In this document: in pieces, positions 21,525 to 25,356 of the stretch
How the letters are laid out: the number at the start of each line of letters is the position of its first letter
Numbering within the stretch: the stretch's first letter is position 1
Origin: a virus
Length of the DNA: 25,356 bases
Strand: one strand, 5' to 3'
Virus record (IMG/VR): IMGVR_UViG_3300042559_000463
Location: 1-25,356 of that record
The notes under the pieces: generated by a model
What the model was told of the DNA's origin: nothing
What the model saw: only the letters and a program-made list of their open reading frames with translations
The model's database searches: none
Made by a program: the position numbers and the translations under genes

Positions 21525-22862
21525 ATGCCTATTATATGTATATTTGCAATTGCAATTGGTTCTATTCTATTTTCAACACCAACAGCAGATGCTTCTATAA
21601 TGTTTAGTAAAAGCTCATGTAATAAATCAGATTTAAATAAAATTAAGAAGAATAAGATTTGTCTTAAAAATGGTAAAAATTATACTTGGACAATAAAAAA
21701 GAAACCAATACAGGCTCCTGTAACTATTGCTAAACCAACTCCAACGCCTTTTCAGGTAGGAATTACATACACACCACCTTCAAGCCCTGGCCTACAAGTT
21801 GATGTATGCAAAATAAATGAACAAAGTAATGCCCGTGGTTCTACAGGAGCAGGATTTCCAGAATGGAATTCTTTAACTCCCAAAACAGGAACAGTTAAAT
21901 GGGCGCTAGTCCCAATAGATTTCACTGATATTCCTGGAGAAGTCGATTTCCGATCTAGAGTAAATAATCAGATGTTGCTACTTTCTGAATGGTTTGAAAC
22001 CGTTAGTGAGGGTAAGTTCAAGGTTGAGTGGGTGGTTGCTGATAAGTGGACAACCCTTTCTGGGAAATCAACTGATTATGAAGTTGAACAATCACAAAAC
22101 CTTGATAGAAGTCCAAATGGTTTAAAAATATTCCAAGAGTCAATAGCAAGAAGCGATGAAACTTTCGACTATACAGGTGTGCAAGTAGTAAATTTCATCC
22201 TTCCACTTAAACAGAAAAATATAAAGGAAACAGTGCAAGGATTCCCTTGGGACAGCGCTGTAAAAAATTACACAACAAATGAGGGAAAGATATCGGCGTT
22301 TACTATGCCTGGTGTATTTTTTAATGTAGACGGAAAAGGATATTGGGAATACTGGGCACATGAGTTTGGTCATTCAATAGGACTTCCCCATATTGGAACT
22401 TCTAGGGGAGTTTTTGGTCCTTTTCATTCACTAGATATTATGGGAGACCAAAGTGGTCCGACAAAAGAGTTAAGTGGATGGCTTCGATTCTTAGCTAGAT
22501 GGATGCCTGATGAAAAAATTTATTGTCAGGAACAAAACAATATTAAAGAAACTGAAATAATACTTGCGCCTTTAAGTTCTTTAGAGCAAGGAATTAAAAT
22601 GTCAATAATTAAATTAAGTGAATCAAAAGCCTTAATTATAGAATCTAGAAGAACAACTAAATTTTCCTATTCAGCATCATGGCTTAATGGGGTATTGGTA
22701 TATGTGTATGACGCAACTCTTGGCCATAATGAAGAATTTTTAATTCCAGCAAAAAAGACTGGTAGTTCATTGCTTTACCAAGGTGACAAAATAACAATTG
22801 AAGGAATAACTGTTGAAGTTTTGCTGAGTAAGAATCTTGATAAAATAAAAATAACAAGGTAG
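21525..22862 (+). CDS. Exported zinc metalloprotease (HExxHxxGxxH, M6-like)
   Basis: Ribosome site AAAGGA at 21511-21516. The N-terminus is hydrophobic (IICIFAIAIGSILF) with an ADAS cleavage-like site near residue 24, although the usual lysines before it are missing. Residues about 31-60 carry a small two-Cys motif (SSCNKSDLNKIKKNKICLK, then GKNYTW) that resembles N-terminal modules of host-type actinobacterial exported proteins. A Pro/Thr linker follows. The catalytic site is H279-E-F-G-H283-SIGLP-H289, with E280 as base, and a Met-turn-like LDIMGDQSGP after it, as in M6/metzincin peptidases. The final 140 residues are a beta-rich domain. It would cleave host or competitor surface proteins outside the cell. 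Confidence 0.8.
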   Translation: MPIICIFAIAIGSILFSTPTADASIMFSKSSCNKSDLNKIKKNKICLKNGKNYTWTIKKKPIQAPVTIAKPTPTPFQVGITYTPPSSPGLQVDVCKINEQSNARGSTGAGFPEWNSLTPKTGTVKWALVPIDFTDIPGEVDFRSRVNNQMLLLSEWFETVSEGKFKVEWVVADKWTTLSGKSTDYEVEQSQNLDRSPNGLKIFQESIARSDETFDYTGVQVVNFILPLKQKNIKETVQGFPWDSAVKNYTTNEGKISAFTMPGVFFNVDGKGYWEYWAHEFGHSIGLPHIGTSRGVFGPFHSLDIMGDQSGPTKELSGWLRFLARWMPDEKIYCQEQNNIKETEIILAPLSSLEQGIKMSIIKLSESKALIIESRRTTKFSYSASWLNGVLVYVYDATLGHNEEFLIPAKKTGSSLLYQGDKITIEGITVEVLLSKNLDKIKITR

Positions 22863-22866
22863 TTTT

Positions 22867-22939
22867 TGGTCTGTAGCTCAGTTGGTAGAGCGCCGAACTG
22901 TTAATTCGGATGTCGCAGGATCGAGACCTGCCAGACCAG
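22867..22939 (+). tRNA. tRNA-Asn (anticodon GTT)
   Basis: Seven-pair acceptor (22867-22873 with 22932-22938), D stem GCTC/GAGC, anticodon stem CCGAA/TTCGG with loop CTGTTAA (GTT at 22900-22902), T stem GCAGG/CCTGC and discriminator G at 22939. The T loop starts with A instead of T. No CCA is encoded. It begins four bases after the protease stop. Confidence 0.93.
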
Positions 22940-22943
22940 CAAT

Positions 22944-23017
22944 GCGGATATTGCATAGTGATAGTGCGTAACCTTGCCAAGGTTAATGTGTGGGTTTGAT
23001 TCCCTCTATCCGCTCCA
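22944..23017 (+). tRNA. tRNA-Gly (anticodon GCC), CCA encoded
   Basis: Acceptor 22944-22950 with 23007-23013, anticodon stem TAACC/GGTTA with loop TTGCCAA (GCC at 22976-22978), and CCA encoded at 23015-23017. The T stem has one T-T mismatch (22991/23005). It lies four bases after the tRNA-Asn, so the pair is probably processed from one transcript. Confidence 0.88.
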
Positions 23018-23034
23018 AACTATAGTATAAAATA

Positions 23035-23043
23035 TGTTATAAT
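23035..23043 (+). promoter_or_regulatory. Extended -10 promoter, leaderless gene
   Basis: TGT plus TATAAT at 23038-23043. ATG 23050 is 12 bases after the first T, exactly the geometry of the 17388 box. No ribosome site exists between. Confidence 0.65.
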
Positions 23044-23049
23044 AATACT

Positions 23050-23856
23050 ATGAAATCTATATACACTATCCCGCTTAAATCTGCGGAAGGCACAGAAGAT
23101 CACTTATCTCAATATATTGGTAAAGTAACACTTGTTGCCAATACAACAGTTGGTTGTGGAAACGCAAACCAAATGGAAGTTTTACAATGGCTTCAAGATA
23201 AATATGATAACGTTGATTTTGAAATCATTGCTATTCCAACAAATGATTACTGTGGTCCAGGGGTTACTAAGGGTAAGTGGTCACAAGGAATTACTTGTGG
23301 ACTAGACTCAAAAACATACGGAGAAGAAGTTTACGGAACCACTTTTAAGTTTTCGGAAATGGTTTCCTCTAATCCTAATAAAGATCTTAATGAACAACTT
23401 TCCAATGGTTTACCTGAAGGTGTCAATGGCTTAGGTCAAGAAACTCAACCACCACACGAGTTTTATAAAGAAATTTCAAATCAAATGATCTCATTATCAA
23501 ATATCAAGCATACTATAAAAGATGAAACTCCAGAAGGAGGATATTTATCTCCTTGGCTTAATAAAGGTTTTTACAATGGAGCTCAAATGGGTGGAAACTA
23601 TGAAAAATATCTTATTGATAGAGATGGATATGTTGTAAAGCATTTTGCCTGCACAACATTAAACTATGACATTGAAAAAACTCTCAAAGAGGCACTTATT
23701 GAAGCAGGAACACCAGCTGCAATGGGTGAAGGAAGAACTATGGAAGTCTTTAATGAAGAGTATGCTCTTATATGTAATGAAATAGAAAAACTAATTGCAG
23801 GAGCCAAATCTCCAATAAATCCTGCTTTTTCTGATAACCTACAACCTAGCTTTTAA
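23050..23856 (+). CDS. Glutathione-peroxidase-like thioredoxin-fold protein (268 aa)
   Basis: The first 70 residues follow the peroxidase fold: GKVTLVANTTVGCGNANQ with the reactive cysteine at C36, then a helix and FEIIAIPTNDYCGP, the counterpart of the FPCNQF segment. The C-terminal YEKYLIDRDGYVVKHF matches the last strands of glutathione peroxidase. Between them are about 100 extra residues (75-180) with no counterpart in the ordinary 160-aa enzyme. Of the catalytic tetrad, Gln appears replaced (NDY) and Trp by Gly (GGNYEKY), so activity may differ. It has its own leaderless promoter and no coupling to neighbours. A role in protecting infection from peroxide is plausible. Confidence 0.7.
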   Translation: MKSIYTIPLKSAEGTEDHLSQYIGKVTLVANTTVGCGNANQMEVLQWLQDKYDNVDFEIIAIPTNDYCGPGVTKGKWSQGITCGLDSKTYGEEVYGTTFKFSEMVSSNPNKDLNEQLSNGLPEGVNGLGQETQPPHEFYKEISNQMISLSNIKHTIKDETPEGGYLSPWLNKGFYNGAQMGGNYEKYLIDRDGYVVKHFACTTLNYDIEKTLKEALIEAGTPAAMGEGRTMEVFNEEYALICNEIEKLIAGAKSPINPAFSDNLQPSF

Positions 23857-23858
23857 GT

Positions 23859-23888
23859 TTGACATAAACCCTATAATTCTGCTATAAT
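23859..23888 (+). promoter_or_regulatory. Consensus promoter of the Hsp20 gene
   Basis: TTGACA at 23859-23864, 18-base spacer, TATAAT at 23883-23888 with extended -10 TGC. Predicted start at 23895. Confidence 0.7.
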
Positions 23889-23894
23889 AGTTAT

Positions 23895-23913
23895 GTATTG
23901 CCTTCGGGGATAC
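23895..23913 (+). promoter_or_regulatory. 5'-terminal UUCG hairpin in the Hsp20 mRNA
   Basis: GTATTGCC, loop TTCG, GGGATAC: a stem of about seven pairs with one bulged G, closed by a very stable C(UUCG)G tetraloop. Its first base is the predicted transcription start, so the RNA begins in the hairpin. It probably stabilises the message. AAAGGGG (23931-23937) then precedes ATG 23944. Confidence 0.6.
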
Positions 23914-23943
23914 ATTAACTTATTCGCTTGAAAGGGGAATAAA

Positions 23944-24360
23944 ATGGTAACACAGTTTGCTATGGATCTTTTTAATGATCCTTTTTTTATTGGCTTTAAC
24001 AGAGAGTTAGGCCGTCTTAATACCGCACACAAAACAAATTCACAAGCATATCCTCCATATGATCTTCTTAAATTAGATGAAGATACATATAGACTTTCAG
24101 TAGCAATTGCTGGATTTACAAAAGATAATGTTGATGTTTCTGTAGACAACGGAACTCTTGTTATTAAAGGAGAAATTGTTGAAGTAACTGATGCTGAAGT
24201 TGTTCACAAAGGAATTGCATCTAGAAAGTTTACACGTTCATTTGCTCTTGGAGAGTATATGGAAGTTACTGGTGCTGATCTTAAAGATGGAATGCTACAC
24301 GTAAGTATTGATCGTGTTGTTCCTGAAGAAAAGAAACCAAAAACAATTAAGATAAAGTAG
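23944..24360 (+). CDS. hsp20: Hsp20 small heat-shock protein (138 aa)
   Basis: An alpha-crystallin domain occupies about residues 36-130: PPYDLLKLDEDTYRLSVAIA opens it, AGFTKDNVDVSVDNGTLVIKG is the typical central segment, and ADLKDGMLHVSIDRV matches the conserved A-x-x-x-G-x-L-x-I end. The N-terminal arm is IbpA-like (MDLFNDPFFIGFNRELGRL), and the basic tail ends with the I-x-I motif (IKIK). It holds unfolding proteins in solution; phage Hsp20 proteins are known in cyanophages and are thought to aid assembly or host stress survival. Strong consensus promoter and a 5' hairpin suggest high expression. Confidence 0.93.
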   Translation: MVTQFAMDLFNDPFFIGFNRELGRLNTAHKTNSQAYPPYDLLKLDEDTYRLSVAIAGFTKDNVDVSVDNGTLVIKGEIVEVTDAEVVHKGIASRKFTRSFALGEYMEVTGADLKDGMLHVSIDRVVPEEKKPKTIKIK

Positions 24361-24366
24361 TATAAT
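24361..24366 (+). promoter_or_regulatory. Possible -10 of the intergenic RNA
   Basis: TATAAT starts directly after the Hsp20 stop. It lacks TGn and a recognisable -35. A start near 24373 would place a small hairpin (GTCG with CGAC at 24387-24390) at the RNA's 5' end. Confidence 0.4.
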
Positions 24367-24370
24367 AGAA

Positions 24371-24490
24371 CTGTCGGGGGAGACAGCGACATAAAATATC
24401 TGGCATGTCCTACACAGGACCTTAGTGATGGTTTAGTTACCCATTAATTATAACCGTGGCGCACTGCAGACGGATTACCTGTGTAGGACT
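24371..24490 (+). ncRNA. Structured intergenic RNA candidate
   Basis: The 154-base gap between Hsp20 and the HNH gene has no ORF but contains nested pairing. CTGTC (24371-24375) can pair with GACAG (24382-24386). GTCCTACACAGG (24407-24418) pairs perfectly over 12 bp with CCTGTGTAGGAC (24478-24489), enclosing 59 bases with smaller helices such as ATGG/CCAT (24428-24431 with 24441-24444) and CCGT/ACGG (24454-24457 with 24470-24473). The closing helix makes a compact multi-branched RNA likely. There is no T tract after it, so it is not a simple terminator. It is not a tRNA or tmRNA. A regulatory RNA or a leader element is possible; the class is unknown to me. Confidence 0.5.
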
Positions 24491-24499
24491 CTTAATTGC

Positions 24500-24508
24500 T
24501 GATATAAT
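24500..24508 (+). promoter_or_regulatory. Extended -10 promoter, leaderless GTG gene
   Basis: TGA plus TATAAT at 24503-24508, with GTG 24515 again 12 bases after the first T. No ribosome site. Confidence 0.6.
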
Positions 24509-24514
24509 ATTATT

Positions 24515-24790
24515 GTGACTAACAAAGAGTTGGATCATTACAATAAGCAGCAGTTTAAAAAAAGACTGTCAGAGATTAAAGAAGCATCTGGATGTGTAGA
24601 TTGTGGAATCAATAATCATATACTTTTAGATTTTGATCATCTCAAAGATAAAAAATATAATATTTCAAGAATGATCCACGATGGATTTTCTTGGGCAGCA
24701 ATTAAAAAAGAAATTGCAAAATGTGAAGTAGTATGTGCAAACTGCCATAGAATTAGAACTTATAATAGGTTAACAAAAAAAATAGCTTAG
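24515..24790 (+). CDS. HNH-type nuclease-like protein (91 aa)
   Basis: C27-V-D-C30 and, near the end, C-x2-C with H (VVCANCHRIRT) are the zinc knuckles of a phage HNH protein. The H-N-H core reads LLDFDHLKDKKYNISRMI, with the catalytic-type His after Asp, and a helix SWAAIKKEIAKC before the second knuckle. The start is GTG 24515, which fits the leaderless promoter; there is no nearby ATG. It is either a homing-type endonuclease or a packaging-associated nicking enzyme; as the terminase lies elsewhere and the gene has its own promoter, a free-standing homing element is favoured. Confidence 0.8.
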   Translation: MTNKELDHYNKQQFKKRLSEIKEASGCVDCGINNHILLDFDHLKDKKYNISRMIHDGFSWAAIKKEIAKCEVVCANCHRIRTYNRLTKKIA

Positions 24791-24801
24791 TGCTATTCTT
24801 T
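24781..24801. terminator. Small bidirectional terminator between convergent genes
   Basis: AATAGC (24781-24786) pairs with GCTATT (24792-24797) around TTAGT. An A run stands before it and a T-rich run after it, so it can work in both directions. Both genes' stop codons lie within the hairpin. The stem is only 6 bp and AT-rich, so it may be weak. Confidence 0.45.
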
Positions 24802-25353
24802 ATTTAAAACAAAAACTATTCGATCTGACATATAACCATAATCAGTATCAAGTTCGTATTTTTTAATGTCTAATATGCTAAAACCATTATTTGTAAAAAT
24901 TTCCGTAAGTGTTGTTTCTGACAATAGATTATATTCGCTAGGAAGAAGTAAATCTTTTTCAATAAAAGCAGTTTCAAAAATAATTGTTTTTATATTTGGG
25001 TAAGAAGAAATATCTGAAACCATAGATTGAACATCGTCTACGTAATAAGACACTCCTAAACAAAAAATAACATCTATATTTTGAAGAAGATCTAAATAGT
25101 TTTCTGTGTTTAAATTCTTATTTATAAAGTTTATATCTGGATGTAAAGATTTTCCAAGATCGCAGTTGCTAGGATTTTTCTCTATGCCAGTTATTGACTT
25201 TGCCCCAAATGAAAAAGCTAAATTAGCTAAATGCCCTTGATGAATTCCAAGATCTAGAATATCTTTATCTTGAATTAGTTCAATAGTTTTTGCATTAAAT
25301 ATATTAGACACCCTAATTTCTTGGGTGTAGTCTTCTTCTCTTGGTTTTTCCAT
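24793..25353 (-). CDS. SAM-dependent class I methyltransferase-like protein (186 aa)
   Basis: The only convincing - strand gene. Motif I is at residues 31-40 (DILDLGIHQG), where the usual G-x-G-x-G is changed to G-I-H-Q-G; the motif II acidic residue is E58 (ITGIEKN), and the next core strand reads IDVIFCLGVSYYVDD. The C-terminal part keeps the FTNNGFSILDIKKYEL pattern of Rossmann methyltransferases. The catalytic substrate cannot be told: there is no DPPY/NPPY motif of DNA adenine or cytosine N4 methylases and no PC motif of C5 methylases, so a small molecule, tRNA or glycan substrate is more likely. The start ATG is three bases from the window edge; the promoter is outside. Confidence 0.7.
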   Translation of the reverse strand: MEKPREEDYTQEIRVSNIFNAKTIELIQDKDILDLGIHQGHLANLAFSFGAKSITGIEKNPSNCDLGKSLHPDINFINKNLNTENYLDLLQNIDVIFCLGVSYYVDDVQSMVSDISSYPNIKTIIFETAFIEKDLLLPSEYNLLSETTLTEIFTNNGFSILDIKKYELDTDYGYMSDRIVFVLNKE

Positions 25354-25356
25354 ATA

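Noticed and set aside
24371-24490. tmRNA or tRNA in the intergenic RNA
   Set aside because: No T arm, no CCA end and no tRNA-like acceptor pairing were found; the closing helix of 12 bp is too long for an acceptor stem.
24371-24790. HEARO/OMEGA-type RNA with an IscB-like protein
   Set aside because: The downstream protein has only 91 residues and an HNH core, without a split RuvC domain or Arg-rich bridge helix, and the RNA region is short.
1-25356. Integrase, attachment sites or an insertion sequence
   Set aside because: No tyrosine or serine recombinase, transposase or terminal repeats with flanking duplication were recognised; the tRNA genes show no nearby integrase.

Overview
The window is a stretch of an AT-rich tailed-phage (Caudoviricetes) genome. 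Almost every gene lies on the + strand, and neighbouring genes often share start and stop codons. The replication set (family C polymerase, DnaB-like helicase, DnaG-like primase, RecA, a Cas4-like nuclease and a RuvC-like resolvase), the small zinc-ribbon proteins, extended -10 promoters, leaderless start codons and secreted proteins with an actinobacterial look suggest a phage of a low-GC aquatic actinobacterium (acI/Nanopelagicales or Actinomarina type). The host is an inference; nothing in the window proves it.

Layout. Positions 1-1501 hold the end of a structural module: three tail or appendage proteins, the first cut by the window edge. From 1515 to about 13.9 kb lies a compact replication and recombination block: zinc ribbon, MerR-like DNA-binding protein, small proteins, helicase, primase, small membrane protein, candidate ssDNA-binding protein, PolIII alpha, RecA, PD-(D/E)XK nuclease, Cas4-like nuclease, RuvC-like resolvase and several small unknowns, including two genes under 60 codons (12616-12789 and 13590-13718). 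It runs directly into the terminase small and large subunits (13943-16244).

From 16263 onward the style changes to accessory genes, many with their own promoter: an Ala/Thr-rich exported protein with a strong terminator, a JmjC-like oxygenase, a large exported coiled-coil protein probably starting at ATT, two holin-like membrane proteins, an HslV/proteasome-like Ntn hydrolase, a small acidic protein, an exported HExxHxxGxxH metalloprotease, tRNA-Asn and tRNA-Gly, a glutathione-peroxidase-like protein, Hsp20, a structured probable ncRNA, an HNH protein and a convergent methyltransferase on the - strand.

How it works together. The first two thirds can replicate, recombine and package phage DNA. 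The last third looks like a set of host-manipulation genes: proteostasis (HslV-like, Hsp20), redox (GPx-like), protein or metabolite modification (JmjC-like, methyltransferase), cell-surface remodelling (two exported proteins, exported protease) and lysis (holin-like pair). The regulatory layer here is unusual: several accessory genes have an extended -10 exactly 12 nt before the start codon (leaderless mRNA), others have hairpins placed at the predicted 5' end of the mRNA, and the HslV-like gene has an inverted repeat that would hide its ribosome site only in read-through transcripts.
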